Positions 35,823-45,444 are shown, counted from the first letter of the stretch. The stretch: DNA of 64,000 bases from Clostridium acidisoli DSM 12555 (GCF_900176305.1 NZ_FWXH01000015.1:1-64000), one strand, 5' to 3'. Program-made: numbers and translations. The notes: generated from the letters alone by a model not told the origin.

Positions 35823-37643
35823 TTACTCTCGTTTATAATACTTAGCTTGTTCATTCCAAAGTTCATAGTATTCCCCATTAATATCAGAAATCAGCTGGTT
35901 ATGTGAGCCACTTTGGACAAGTGCACCTTTACTAAGAACATATATATTATCACAAAATCTACAGGATGATAATCTATGTGATATATATATTGCAGTATTG
36001 CTTCCAATTATATTATCAAATTGTGAATATATTTCATATTCTGAGATAGGATCAAGTGCGGCTGTAGGCTCATCAAGAACAATGAAATTTCCATTGTTAT
36101 ATATAGACCTTGCCATTGCAATCTTCTGTGCCTCTCCTCCTGAAACTTCAATCCCATTCTCATCAAATTCACGATAAAGATAATCTTTTAAATCATTTTT
36201 CTGAAGAAATCTTGAAAGCCCTACTTTTTGCATAGATTGTTTTACTTTATCTTCGTTATACTCTGTTGATGATGCAATATTCTCTCCAAGCTTAAGTGAA
36301 AATAATTTAAAATCCTGAAATACTGCAGAAAATATATCTAAATATTTGTCGTGGTTATATTTTCTTATATCTATTCCGTTGATAGTTATTTGGCCTTCTG
36401 TTGGATTGTAAAATCTCAAAAGAAGCTTTATCAAAGTAGTTTTCCCCGAACCATTAATTCCCACAACTGCATATCGTTTACCCTCTTTAAATTTCAGATT
36501 TATATCATTCAGAACATATTTATCCGTACCAGGATATTTAAAACTTACATCTTTAAATTCTATTTCATATGTAGCGCTTTGTGTTTTATTTATCAAAGAC
36601 TTTTCGCAATCATTTCTTTTGTCTATATCCATAAATTCAAATAATTTCCGTCTATAAAAATCCGTTGGAATCAAAATACCGAGACTATTTACTACTCCAG
36701 ATACATTCTTAAAGATACTATTAATAGCTCCGGTGTAAAGCATAATCTGTCCAACTGATATTGAACCGTAAACTGCCTTCATTCCTACAAATAAAAAAAT
36801 TAGAATTGAAAGTATACTACTTAAAATTTTAGCTATGGTATTGCCCTTTTCTAGCCTTGTCCAAAAAGATGAGAATACATAAAACATATTCCTTTTATAT
36901 ACTTTCATAGAATTTTCAGCAAGGTTCATATCATACATTTTTATATCTTTTCCTACTCTATAGTTATACATTATATTCATATATGATTTAATATATCTAA
37001 GAACCTTATTTCCTTCTTTTATTATGAAGTTTCCGGCTGACTCATGTGTTTTGTTAATAATCATAAATGAAAGTACATTTAATAATATAAATAAAGTAAT
37101 AAATATTAAATTTATTTCTCCATTATAAATTCCTTTAAAAGTCAATTTTGCTTCAAAAAATTTTATAGAAAAATATAATGCTATGACAACGCCTGCAATA
37201 CTTGCAATAAAGTCAGCAACGGCCTTATTAAAATTTGAAAGACTATATACACCATGTTGTTCAAGACTATATAGCTCTGTGATACTTGTCTGAAGACAAT
37301 CATTTTCAACAACCTCATAATCAAGATTCATAAGCTTTTTAGCTTTCTTCATCTCATGCTTTTTCATCATGTTTAAATTATGGTATTCTCCTCTGCTTTC
37401 AAAGTATCCCTGTAATATCATTATTAATAAATTAAGTATAACCATAGCCCAAACATATTTCATAATTTCACTAGAAGACATATTGACTAAAACTGCATCA
37501 ATAATCTTTTTTGAAAAGTATAAATTTACAAATGGTGCTATAGCTTTAAGAATATTAGATATTATAACGCATATAAAATATCCATGTTCTAGATCTGATA
37601 AATAATTACAAAATCTAAAAAATCTCGCTATCTTGTTCTTCAC
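35823..37643 (-). CDS. ABC exporter, membrane-ATPase fusion (second of pair)
   Basis: A 606-aa half-transporter: six membrane helices (about 15-330) followed by an ATPase domain with Walker A GINGSGKTTL, signature VSGGEAQKIAMARSIY, Walker B FIVLDEPTAALDP and H-loop ISHRLSS. The GTG at 37643 is the likely start because GGAGGTG lies six bases upstream; this overlaps the preceding gene by 29 bp. Two half-transporters in tandem suggest a heterodimer. No C39 peptidase domain is present, so a leader-cleaving peptide exporter is unlikely. Substrate is unknown. Confidence 0.88.
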   Translation of the reverse strand: MKNKIARFFRFCNYLSDLEHGYFICVIISNILKAIAPFVNLYFSKKIIDAVLVNMSSSEIMKYVWAMVILNLLIMILQGYFESRGEYHNLNMMKKHEMKKAKKLMNLDYEVVENDCLQTSITELYSLEQHGVYSLSNFNKAVADFIASIAGVVIALYFSIKFFEAKLTFKGIYNGEINLIFITLFILLNVLSFMIINKTHESAGNFIIKEGNKVLRYIKSYMNIMYNYRVGKDIKMYDMNLAENSMKVYKRNMFYVFSSFWTRLEKGNTIAKILSSILSILIFLFVGMKAVYGSISVGQIMLYTGAINSIFKNVSGVVNSLGILIPTDFYRRKLFEFMDIDKRNDCEKSLINKTQSATYEIEFKDVSFKYPGTDKYVLNDINLKFKEGKRYAVVGINGSGKTTLIKLLLRFYNPTEGQITINGIDIRKYNHDKYLDIFSAVFQDFKLFSLKLGENIASSTEYNEDKVKQSMQKVGLSRFLQKNDLKDYLYREFDENGIEVSGGEAQKIAMARSIYNNGNFIVLDEPTAALDPISEYEIYSQFDNIIGSNTAIYISHRLSSCRFCDNIYVLSKGALVQSGSHNQLISDINGEYYELWNEQAKYYKRE

Positions 37644-39450
37644 GCTCCACACCTCCATCCTTATAATACCTACTTTGAACGTCAAACATTTCTTTATATC
37701 TTCCGTTCTTGTTTAGAAGGTCAGTGTGTGTTCCTTCTTCAAGTATTTTTCCATCCTCCATTAGTATAATCCTGTTGCAGAATTTAGTAGATGCAAGTCT
37801 ATGTGAAATAAATACTGATGTTTTATTTTCACTCATTTTGTTGTATTTTTTGTAAACTTTACTTTCGGCAATAGCATCAAGTGCTGCTGTAGGCTCATCA
37901 AGAATATTAATCTTTGCATTCTTATAAAGTGCCCTAGCAAGAAGCATACTTTGATTCTGACCTCCCGAAAGGTCTATTGCTCCTTCTCTGCTAGTTTTTA
38001 CTAAAAATGTATCTTCTTTGTGAGGAAGAGAATTAACAAATTTACTCATGCCACTTTCAAGAATTGCATTATCAGCCTTCTTTTTATCATATTCTAAACT
38101 TCCTGTAATGTTTGAATATATTGACTCTGGAAATATATTTATATCTTGAAAGACCGGTGAAAATAATTGGTAATAATCAGATTTATTAAATTCCCTACTG
38201 TTATGTCCATTTATAAAGATTTTTCCTTCATTTGGTTCAAGAAATCCCATAAGAAGTAACATAAGAGTAGTTTTTCCAGAGCCATTTACACCTACTAATG
38301 CAAGCTTTTCTCCACCCAATATTTTTAAGTTGAAATTTCTAAATATCCATCGTTCACTCTGCGGATATTTATAGCTTATAGATTTGAATTCAATTTCTGG
38401 TTTGTCCTCTATTTCTAATAAGTTTCGTATACCAGTGTTCTCTTCCTCTATATCAATAAAATCTCTTATATGATTTATCTGAACACTAGTCAATATCATG
38501 TCATTAAATTGAGTTATTATATTATTAAACCAGTTAGAAAATGCCATCACAAGTCCAATCATAAAAACAAAATAAGAAACTTTTATTTGCTTGTTAAGCA
38601 GTTCATTTATTAGATAAATATAAATAAAAATGTCTCTAATAAAAACCATTAAAGCATTTATAAACACTGCTCCAAATTTTACATTCTCAGATTTCAATAT
38701 ATATTTTGACCATTTCTTTCTGTAAACATCAAAACTTTCAGTAAGCCATTTTTCCATTTTATAAATTTTAATATCTTTCAAAAATTCATATTTTTGAGAT
38801 GAAGCTGTTATATAATCAGATTTTTTAGCATCCACACTTCTAAGTTCCATATTTTTACTTTCATACCTATTTGCATAAATTCCGTATAAAAAATTTATAC
38901 ATCCAGTAACAATTATTAATATAAGGAGAACTGCATCAATCTTCGCAATATCCACTGCAAAAAATATAATTCCAAAAAAAGATGTTAAAAATAGAATAAT
39001 ATTATTCCCAAATTGATTCATTACTCCTCTATCACCTTGTGACATAATTTCCTTTATTTCCGAAATTTTGTTCTGCACTTTGGGATTAATAAGTTTCTGG
39101 TAATTAAGACTAAAGATTTTTTTAAAAATTATATCTGAATTTAAATATGATTTTGCAAGTACTGACTTTGCCATAAGATGCAGATCTGTATAAGTAGAAA
39201 AAACATTTGCAATAATCATGCAAAATGAAACCCCAAAGAGTGATTTTAAAACTGATTCTATAGACATTTTAACTTCAATTCCATGAATTATAAGTTTAGG
39301 TATAGTTATCTCAGTATAAACTAATGCAATTCCTGAAGGAACGGCTAAAAGAATTAGCGGTATAAATCGAGGATACACCTTAATCCAAATTTTAAAGTAA
39401 AATATAACATTACTTAAAACACTATGTTTTTTAATTTGTGTATTTTTCAT
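37615..39450 (-). CDS. ABC exporter, membrane-ATPase fusion (first of pair)
   Basis: A 611-aa half-transporter of the same architecture: transmembrane part about 20-340, Walker A GVNGSGKTTLML, signature LSGGQNQSMLLARALY, Walker B INILDEPTAALD and H-loop ISHRLAS. The C-terminus is acidic (EREEQDSEIF). The start is uncertain: ATG at 39450, or GTG/ATG up to 39474; none has a strong Shine-Dalgarno. A decayed copy of its 5' half lies at 35110-35330, so the locus once held at least two such genes. It forms an operon with the downstream half-transporter. Confidence 0.87.
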   Translation of the reverse strand: MKNTQIKKHSVLSNVIFYFKIWIKVYPRFIPLILLAVPSGIALVYTEITIPKLIIHGIEVKMSIESVLKSLFGVSFCMIIANVFSTYTDLHLMAKSVLAKSYLNSDIIFKKIFSLNYQKLINPKVQNKISEIKEIMSQGDRGVMNQFGNNIILFLTSFFGIIFFAVDIAKIDAVLLILIIVTGCINFLYGIYANRYESKNMELRSVDAKKSDYITASSQKYEFLKDIKIYKMEKWLTESFDVYRKKWSKYILKSENVKFGAVFINALMVFIRDIFIYIYLINELLNKQIKVSYFVFMIGLVMAFSNWFNNIITQFNDMILTSVQINHIRDFIDIEEENTGIRNLLEIEDKPEIEFKSISYKYPQSERWIFRNFNLKILGGEKLALVGVNGSGKTTLMLLLMGFLEPNEGKIFINGHNSREFNKSDYYQLFSPVFQDINIFPESIYSNITGSLEYDKKKADNAILESGMSKFVNSLPHKEDTFLVKTSREGAIDLSGGQNQSMLLARALYKNAKINILDEPTAALDAIAESKVYKKYNKMSENKTSVFISHRLASTKFCNRIILMEDGKILEEGTHTDLLNKNGRYKEMFDVQSRYYKDGGVEREEQDSEIF

Positions 39451-39540
39451 ATATATATCACATCTTTTCATCACATGTTCTACTTACATTTCTCTTAGAA
39501 AAACATTTCAGTAAAATATATTAATTGTAATTTTAATTTT

Positions 39541-39742
39541 AATATAAAATATAACAAATTAGAGCAGGTTTTATAAATTATGAAAAATATACAGATAAAG
39601 TGAGACTTGCATTCATATGTGATTTTGGTTTTTACACCATCTGAGTGTTAGTTGAACTTAAGTGTAGCGCGTAGCATGCGTTAACTCAATGCTTTCAAAA
39701 GTGGGAGCCTTACGGATGATAGCGAATGGATAAAATTTTATA
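39541..39742 (+). other. Duplicated leader plus GC-richer unassigned block
   Basis: 39541-39596 repeats the small-gene leader found at 35530-35585; here the frame is cut to seven codons by TGA. The following stretch 39608-39735 is clearly richer in G and C than its surroundings and contains short self-complementary pieces (AGTTGAAC, GTAGCGCGTAGCATGCGTTAAC, TTACGGATGATAGCGAAT). It has no coding frame. It could be a structured RNA or the right-end remnant of an insertion sequence; I cannot decide which. Confidence 0.3.
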
Positions 39743-40234
39743 CTACCTACTTATGTAACTATTCATAATTATTCTGTCTGCTTTCAGTGATTCCTCTATA
39801 TCTTTATCTGTAAAATCAGCATATCCTGCTTCTCTCAAAATAAGCTTATCAGTTGGGTGTAAATCTATATCAAATGGATTAAACCATTTGATACCATCAA
39901 CGTTATCACCTTCAAATCCCTTTGGAATTTCATCTTCCGTATAATCTTTAAATCCAAACATTAATAAATGATACTTTCCTTCTTCCCATTCACCAAACAT
40001 TTCATTTATATTCACAAATTCTGGATTTTTAATGTTTATACCAGTTTCCTCATTAACTTCTCTTATTACAGCTTGTACACATGTTTCATTCTTCTCAATT
40101 GACCCACCCGGTAAAAGCCAACTTCCTGCATACGGTCCTTTTCTTTGCTTAATGAATAAAACTTCTTTTTTAGAATTTTGTACAATTCCCAAAACTCCGG
40201 TAACAATTTTATCAAATTTTGATTTTGTACCCAT
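39743..40234 (-). CDS. NUDIX hydrolase
   Basis: A 163-aa NUDIX protein. The 23-residue NUDIX box is intact: Gly44, Glu50, then REVNEETGI at 58-66. The substrate (nucleoside diphosphate derivative, sugar nucleotide or an oxidised nucleotide) cannot be told. The C-terminus SYISR follows a short helical tail. It is flanked by repeats on both sides and has no operon partner. Confidence 0.88.
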   Translation of the reverse strand: MGTKSKFDKIVTGVLGIVQNSKKEVLFIKQRKGPYAGSWLLPGGSIEKNETCVQAVIREVNEETGINIKNPEFVNINEMFGEWEEGKYHLLMFGFKDYTEDEIPKGFEGDNVDGIKWFNPFDIDLHPTDKLILREAGYADFTDKDIEESLKADRIIMNSYISR

Positions 40235-40431
40235 AATAATACCTTTCCTCCATCTAAATGATTTGCCATCTTTTTAATGATTTATATTACATATAATGTA
40301 TAATATTCAAATTATACATATTATTATACTTGTTTTTTCTTTTTTTATCAATATTTCTACAAATTGTTATTTGTTTTATAAATTTATACCATCTTATAGG
40401 AGTAGGTTTGAAATAAAGAGATATTCTTTCT

Positions 40432-40517
40432 GGCTTTACTCTACTGTTATATTTAATTTTGTCTTCCATGCTACGCATCTCACGTATTGCATCTTTTTCT
40501 TTTGGAATTTTATTCAA
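40432..40517. repeat. 86-bp direct repeat, copy A
   Basis: Matches 45334-45419 in the same orientation with five mismatches and no gaps. The two copies flank the BceABRS-like module. Read on the minus strand both could encode KEKDAIREMRSMEDKIKYNS, but neither has a start or Shine-Dalgarno, so a truncated gene end is possible. The rest of 40235-40657 is AT-rich and contains only the operator-like palindrome below. Confidence 0.8.
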
Positions 40518-40519
40518 AC

Positions 40520-40551
40520 TTATGTTAACATAACAAAAATGTAATGTTAAT
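40520..40551. promoter_or_regulatory. Palindromic site upstream of bceA-like gene
   Basis: TTATGTTAACATAA (40520-40533) is a perfect 14-bp palindrome, and GTTAACAT/ATGTTAAT forms a wider inverted pair. It lies about 110 bp before the ATPase gene, where the neighbouring OmpR-type regulator would be expected to bind. Only the position supports this. Confidence 0.35.
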
Positions 40552-40657
40552 GAAATATACTTCAATGGTGGCTGCAAATAAAATTATATATAATAAATAC
40601 ATCAGATGGAGTTAAAACAATTAAATTTAAGATAAAGAAAAAAAGGGAGAGTTATAA

Positions 40658-41422
40658 ATGAAAAATATATTAAGTGTAGAAAAAATTGAAAAGTATTATG
40701 GAAATAAAGATAATGTTACAAAGGCTATAGACAGTATCAGCTTTAAGGTAGATGAGGGGGAGTTTGTTGGGATAATGGGACCTTCAGGAAGTGGTAAAAC
40801 AACATTGCTTAATTGTATATCAACTATTGATAATGTCACTACAGGGAAAATAATAATAAATAATAGTGATATTACTAGGTTGAAATCAAAAGCATTAGAT
40901 AAGTTTAGACAAAATGAGTTAGGTTTTATATTTCAAGATTTTAACCTACTAGATACTCTTACTGCTTATGAAAATATAGCTTTAGCATTAACAATAAAAG
41001 GTGAGAAAAGTTCGGCAATAGATGGAAAAATAAAATCAGTGGCAAAATATTTAGACATTGAAGCACAACTAAATAAATATCCTTATCAAATGTCAGGTGG
41101 ACAAAAGCAAAGAGTTGCTTCTACAAGAGCAATAGTAACAGATCCATCCTTAGTACTTGCTGATGAACCAACAGGGGCGCTAGATTCTAAAAAAGCTAGA
41201 TTATTACTTGAAAAATTTGAAAGTCTAAACAAAGATTTAAAGACCACAATACTTATGGTTACCCATGATGCCTTTACAGCAAGCTATGCTCATAGAATCC
41301 TTTTTATTAAAGATGGAAAAATCTTTAGTGAGGTAGTAAGAGGTAATGATACTAGAAAAGAATTCTTTAATAAAATTATAGAAGTTATAACTCTACTTGG
41401 AGGTGACGATAATGTATTCTAA
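40658..41422 (+). CDS. BceA-like ABC ATPase (peptide-antibiotic module)
   Basis: A 254-aa ATPase: Walker A GPSGSGKTTLLN, Q-loop FIFQDFNLLDTLT, signature MSGGQKQRVASTRAI, Walker B LVLADEPTGALD, H-loop MVTHD and the BceA-type tail RGNDTRKEFFNKIIEVI. It is the first gene of a plus-strand module ABC ATPase-permease-regulator-kinase, the arrangement of Bce systems that sense and resist bacitracin or lantibiotics. A GGGAGAG site precedes the ATG. Neighbours on both sides lie on the opposite strand. Confidence 0.93.
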   Translation: MKNILSVEKIEKYYGNKDNVTKAIDSISFKVDEGEFVGIMGPSGSGKTTLLNCISTIDNVTTGKIIINNSDITRLKSKALDKFRQNELGFIFQDFNLLDTLTAYENIALALTIKGEKSSAIDGKIKSVAKYLDIEAQLNKYPYQMSGGQKQRVASTRAIVTDPSLVLADEPTGALDSKKARLLLEKFESLNKDLKTTILMVTHDAFTASYAHRILFIKDGKIFSEVVRGNDTRKEFFNKIIEVITLLGGDDNVF

Positions 41423-43355
41423 AATAGCTGTAGGTAATGTAAAGAAGAGTTTTAAGGACTATGCTGTATATTTCTTAACACTAACTTTAGCAGTGTGTAT
41501 ATTTTATAGCTTCAACTCAATGGGGACACAAAAGGCACTTATAAAAATGAAATCTGTATCTACATTAATGAAAGTTATGTCTTATACGTCGGTATTTATA
41601 TCCATAGTATTAGGTAGTTTAATATTATATGCAAATAATTTCTTGATAAAAAAACGTAAAAAAGAATTAGGAATATACATGACTTTAGGTATGGGAAAAA
41701 GAAAAATATCTACAATATTAGTAATGGAGACTTTTCTAGTTGGAGTTATATCTTTAATTAGTGGACTTATACTAGGAATTGGAGCATCACAAGGATTATC
41801 TGCCTTTGCATTAAAGTTATTTGATTTGCCAATTAATGAATATAAGTTTGCAGTCTCAACAGGTGCAATAGTTAAAACTGTATTATACTTTGGAATAATG
41901 TTTTTACTTGTTATGATATTTAATGTATTTGTTATATCTAAATACAAGATAATCGATTTATTAACAGCAGGTAAAAAAAATCAAGATGTTAGCTTCAAAA
42001 AACCTATTATATATTTAATAGCATTTATTTTATGCGCAGTATCACTTGGGTTTGCATATAAATCAATACTAAAAGTAGGTTTAAATGTACTAGACCCTAT
42101 GTTCTTAATATCAATAGCTTTGGGAATATTAGGTACAGTATTATTTTTCTTTAGCTTATCTGGATTTATATTATATGTGGTAAAGAAAAATAAAAGGGTT
42201 TATTTTAAAGGGTTAAATATATTTGTAGTAAAACAGATAAATAGTAAAGTTAATACAAACTTCATATCAATGTCTTTAATTTGCTTAATGTTATTTTTCA
42301 CAATAGTAAGTTTATCTGTGGGAATAGGCTTTAAAACAGTTATCGATGCAGGAATTAAAAAGTCAACGCCCTTTGATGCCAGCATATCAGTACAAAATAA
42401 GGATGAAGGCTACAATATAGAAGATGTTCTAAATAAAATTAATTTGAAAATAAGTAAAAATGAAAAATCCGTAGCTTATAATGAATATCTTATAGGTATG
42501 AAAGCTAGTGACTTTTTAACAACCGGAGATTTTAAAAAAGAAGATGTAGATTTTGTTAAACTATCTGATTATAATAAAATTTTAAAATTTAAGAATGAAA
42601 AAGAAGTAAATTTAAATAAAGATGAAGTTTTAATTTTATCAAATAATAATGCGTTCATGAAACCAATAAATGAAAAAATAAAAAATAATAATAAAATCAA
42701 CATCAAAGGAAAAGAATACCTAATAAAAAACCCTAAAGCTATAGAAGAAAATCTTATGACTGCTTATGGTACAACTAGTTTTTTCACAATAGTTATAAAT
42801 GATGAGTTTTTATCAGGTTACAAAATTAGTAAATCGGTACTTAATGTAAATTATTTAGATAAAAATAGAGAAAAATATAATAAAAAATACGAAAAACGTC
42901 AGGACTATGGTAAAGGTGCTTATATACTGGGTATCTCAAAAGATGCGGTTTATTCAGAAAGTATGGAAGAAACAAATGTATTAATATTTATCGTAATATA
43001 TTTAGGTATTGTATTTTTAATAACTAGCATGGCAGTACTTGCTCTTCAACAATTATCAGAAGCCAGTGATAATATAGAAAGATATAAGGCTTTAAGGAGA
43101 CTTGGTGCAAACAAAAAAATGATAGATAAAACAATTTTTGTTCAAATATTTATATACTTTAGTCTTCCAGTTAGTCTTGCATTAATTCATTCAGTGGTTG
43201 GAATTAAGGTAACTAGCGATTTTATAAATAACTTACAAAAAATAGATATTAATTCTTCAGCATTAGTAACAGCATTAATATTTATTATAATTTATGCAGG
43301 ATACTTCTATACAACATATGTAGGATATAAAAATATTGTTAAGAATAACTTATAA
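41412..43355 (+). CDS. BceB-like ABC permease
   Basis: A 647-aa permease with the BceB plan: first helix at about 18-38, three-helix FtsX unit, the KKRKKELGIYMTLGMGKRKI coupling loop, ten helices in all, and a large extracytoplasmic domain of about 200 residues (about 310-520) between helices 7 and 8, which in this family recognises the peptide antibiotic or its lipid II complex. The final FtsX unit has ERYKALRRLGANKKMI. The ATG at 41412 is chosen: GGAGGTGA lies five bases upstream and the gene overlaps the ATPase by 11 bp. Confidence 0.93.
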   Translation: MYSKIAVGNVKKSFKDYAVYFLTLTLAVCIFYSFNSMGTQKALIKMKSVSTLMKVMSYTSVFISIVLGSLILYANNFLIKKRKKELGIYMTLGMGKRKISTILVMETFLVGVISLISGLILGIGASQGLSAFALKLFDLPINEYKFAVSTGAIVKTVLYFGIMFLLVMIFNVFVISKYKIIDLLTAGKKNQDVSFKKPIIYLIAFILCAVSLGFAYKSILKVGLNVLDPMFLISIALGILGTVLFFFSLSGFILYVVKKNKRVYFKGLNIFVVKQINSKVNTNFISMSLICLMLFFTIVSLSVGIGFKTVIDAGIKKSTPFDASISVQNKDEGYNIEDVLNKINLKISKNEKSVAYNEYLIGMKASDFLTTGDFKKEDVDFVKLSDYNKILKFKNEKEVNLNKDEVLILSNNNAFMKPINEKIKNNNKINIKGKEYLIKNPKAIEENLMTAYGTTSFFTIVINDEFLSGYKISKSVLNVNYLDKNREKYNKKYEKRQDYGKGAYILGISKDAVYSESMEETNVLIFIVIYLGIVFLITSMAVLALQQLSEASDNIERYKALRRLGANKKMIDKTIFVQIFIYFSLPVSLALIHSVVGIKVTSDFINNLQKIDINSSALVTALIFIIIYAGYFYTTYVGYKNIVKNNL

Positions 43356-43486
43356 AGAAATTTATTTTAGACAGGGATTTTACGAAATTTGTTAATATTT
43401 AATAGCCCAGCTGATTAATAATAAAATTTAGAATATGTTATGATATTAGGGTACAGAATTAAATAAGTAGGGAGATAAGAGTACAT

Positions 43487-44158
43487 ATGGAAAAAATTAT
43501 TATTATTGAAGATGATGAGGTTATAAGAGAAGAATTACAAAATTTTTTAAAAAGATATGGATACGAAGTAAAAGCTCCTATGAATTTTAATAATATAATC
43601 CATTATGTTGAAAATGAGAATGCAGAACTTATATTGTTAGATATTAATCTTCCAGTATTTGATGGTTATTATATATGTAGAGAAATACGAAAAACTTCAG
43701 GGGTTCCAATTATAATAGTTACAAGTAGAGATAGTGATTTAGATGAATTAATGAGTATGAATTTAGGAGCAGATGATTTTATAACAAAGCCTTATAATAT
43801 AGAAATATTATTAGCAAGGATAACTAATATTTTAAGAAGAACAGGTGTAAGTTCAAAAACTAATAATATATTAAGCTATAAAGATTTTAATTTAAATCTT
43901 TCAAATGCAACGGTTATTTATAAGGATAAATGCTTGGAATTAACGAAAAATGAGGTTAAAATACTTTCTTACTTAATAAACAATAAGGGGAATATAGTAA
44001 AACGAGATTCGCTTATGGAATACCTATGGAAATCAGATTATTTTGTGGATGATAGCACCTTAACTGTTAATATTAATAGATTAAGAAAAAAGCTTGAAGA
44101 GATAGGCATAGAAAATACAATAGAAACAAGAAGAGGGTTAGGGTACATAATGCCATGA
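43487..44158 (+). CDS. BceR-like OmpR-family response regulator
   Basis: A 223-aa regulator: receiver domain with acidic pocket EDD at 8-10, phospho-acceptor Asp52 in LLDINLPVFDG, Thr/Lys switch residues in VTSRD and TKPYN, and a C-terminal winged helix (about 128-223) with VKRDSLMEYLWKSDYFVDDSTLTVNINRLRKKL. It probably activates the ABC genes upstream when the transporter meets its peptide. Its stop overlaps the kinase start. The 131-bp gap from the permease has a TATGAT -10-like box, so it may have its own promoter. Confidence 0.93.
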   Translation: MEKIIIIEDDEVIREELQNFLKRYGYEVKAPMNFNNIIHYVENENAELILLDINLPVFDGYYICREIRKTSGVPIIIVTSRDSDLDELMSMNLGADDFITKPYNIEILLARITNILRRTGVSSKTNNILSYKDFNLNLSNATVIYKDKCLELTKNEVKILSYLINNKGNIVKRDSLMEYLWKSDYFVDDSTLTVNINRLRKKLEEIGIENTIETRRGLGYIMP

Positions 44159-45174
44159 GTATAGGTGAATTTATTAAAGAAAAAATGGTGGTAATAATAT
44201 CTAACATGCTGTTATTTATTATATTAGCAGCTATAATGCTTACTATTAATGTTAATTTCATTATAATTTTATTTGTCTTTTGTATTTGGTTTTTGCCATT
44301 AATTTCTTATATGGCTTTAGAATTTATAAAATTCAGAAATTATTATGATGAAATTAATAACGTATTAGAAAATTTAGATAAGAAATATCTACTTCCAGTG
44401 GTAATAAAGGAAGCGAACTTTATACAAGCGAAAAAGTTAAATTCTATACTTAAAGAAATAAGCAGAGATATGCACGAAAATGTAAAATATTATAAGGATA
44501 TACAGGTGGAATATAGAGAATACATAGAGACCTGGGTACATGAAATTAAAACACCCATAGCTTCTACAAAACTATTAATTGAAAATAATCGAGATGAAGT
44601 AACTAATAAAATTGACTTCCAGATAAATAGAATTGAGGGTTTTGTAGAACAGGTGCTTTATTATTCTCGAAGCGATGATGTTAGTAAAGACTATATTATA
44701 AAACAAATTAACCTTGATAATGTAATAAGGAATGTAGTTAAAAGAAATTATAGAGATTTTATTCATAAGAAAATAAAATTAGATATAAAAGATATAAATA
44801 AAATTGTATATAGTGATACGAAATGGACTGAATTTATTATTAATCAGATAATAGGAAACTCTATAAAATACTCAAGTAGTAAAGCGCCCATGATAAGTAT
44901 ATATTCAATTAAGAAAGCTAATTCAGTAATGTTAACCATAGAGGATAATGGAGTAGGGATAATAGATAAAGATATAAATAGAGTGTTTGAAAAAGGATTC
45001 ACTGGTGAAAACGGAAGAAAATTTAGTAAAAGTACAGGAATCGGATTGTATTTATGTGAAAAACTATGCTCAAAACTGGGTTTAAAAATTACTATTGATT
45101 CTGAGGAGAATAAAGGAACTAAAGTTACATTAATATTTCCTCTGTCTAGTATGGTAAATTTTACAGATGACTAA
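44155..45174 (+). CDS. BceS-like intramembrane-sensing histidine kinase
   Basis: A 339-aa kinase with two N-terminal helices (about 12-32 and 36-58) and almost no extracytoplasmic loop, the hallmark of intramembrane-sensing kinases that read their partner ABC permease. The H-box is ETWVHEIKTPIAS with His129, the N-box is IINQIIGNSIKYSS, and the G-boxes are EDNGVGI and GIGLYLCEKL. Overlap ATGA with the regulator gene. This completes the four-gene module. Confidence 0.93.
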   Translation: MSIGEFIKEKMVVIISNMLLFIILAAIMLTINVNFIIILFVFCIWFLPLISYMALEFIKFRNYYDEINNVLENLDKKYLLPVVIKEANFIQAKKLNSILKEISRDMHENVKYYKDIQVEYREYIETWVHEIKTPIASTKLLIENNRDEVTNKIDFQINRIEGFVEQVLYYSRSDDVSKDYIIKQINLDNVIRNVVKRNYRDFIHKKIKLDIKDINKIVYSDTKWTEFIINQIIGNSIKYSSSKAPMISIYSIKKANSVMLTIEDNGVGIIDKDINRVFEKGFTGENGRKFSKSTGIGLYLCEKLCSKLGLKITIDSEENKGTKVTLIFPLSSMVNFTDD

Positions 45175-45249
45175 GGATAAATTATTAAAATCTATCAGAG
45201 TTCATGTTTCTAAAATCTCGTTGATCCCACATCTACAATACGGGGCTAA

Positions 45250-45293
45250 TTTGATAACCAAGTAGTCCGATGAATACAACTTTAGTTATCAAA
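45250..45293. repeat. Inverted repeat downstream of the kinase gene
   Basis: TTTGATAAC (45250-45258) and GTTATCAAA (45285-45293) are perfect complements 26 bases apart. No T-run follows. Its role is unclear: a weak terminator or the end of a lost insertion element. Confidence 0.35.
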
Positions 45294-45300
45294 CATAATA

Positions 45301-45337
45301 GGCCACACACTCTCACTAAATTTGAGAATGTGTGGCC
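45301..45337. terminator. Hairpin after the Bce-like module
   Basis: GGCCACACA and TGTGTGGCC with the inner CTCTCA/TGAGAA pairs make a stable stem with a short loop. It lies 127 bp after the kinase stop. A U-tract is missing on either strand, so it is a doubtful terminator. Its last four bases belong to direct repeat copy B. Confidence 0.45.
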
Positions 45338-45419
45338 TTACTCTACTGTTGTATTTAATTTTGTCTTCCATACTACGCATCTCACGTATTGCATCTTTTT
45401 CTTTTGAAGTTTTATTCAA
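45334..45419. repeat. 86-bp direct repeat, copy B
   Basis: Same orientation as copy A (40432-40517), 81 of 86 bases identical. Homology between the copies stops at 45419, exactly where the left terminus of the Tn7-like element begins. Together the copies bracket the Bce-like module. Confidence 0.8.
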
Positions 45420-45428
45420 TGTTGGCTT

Positions 45429-45444
45429 TAAATAAAGTTTGATC
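45429..45444 (+). repeat. TnsB-site-like repeat, left end
   Basis: TAAATAAAGTTTGATC lies 9 nt inside the left TGT terminus and shares its AAATAAAGTTTGAT core with right-end sites 1 and 2. Further left-end copies are not evident in the next 90 bp. Confidence 0.65.

Noticed and set aside
40287-40577. 96-codon minus-strand frame over direct repeat A
   Set aside because: No Shine-Dalgarno, AT-driven composition; the only shared part with the frame at 45282-45467 is the DNA repeat itself.
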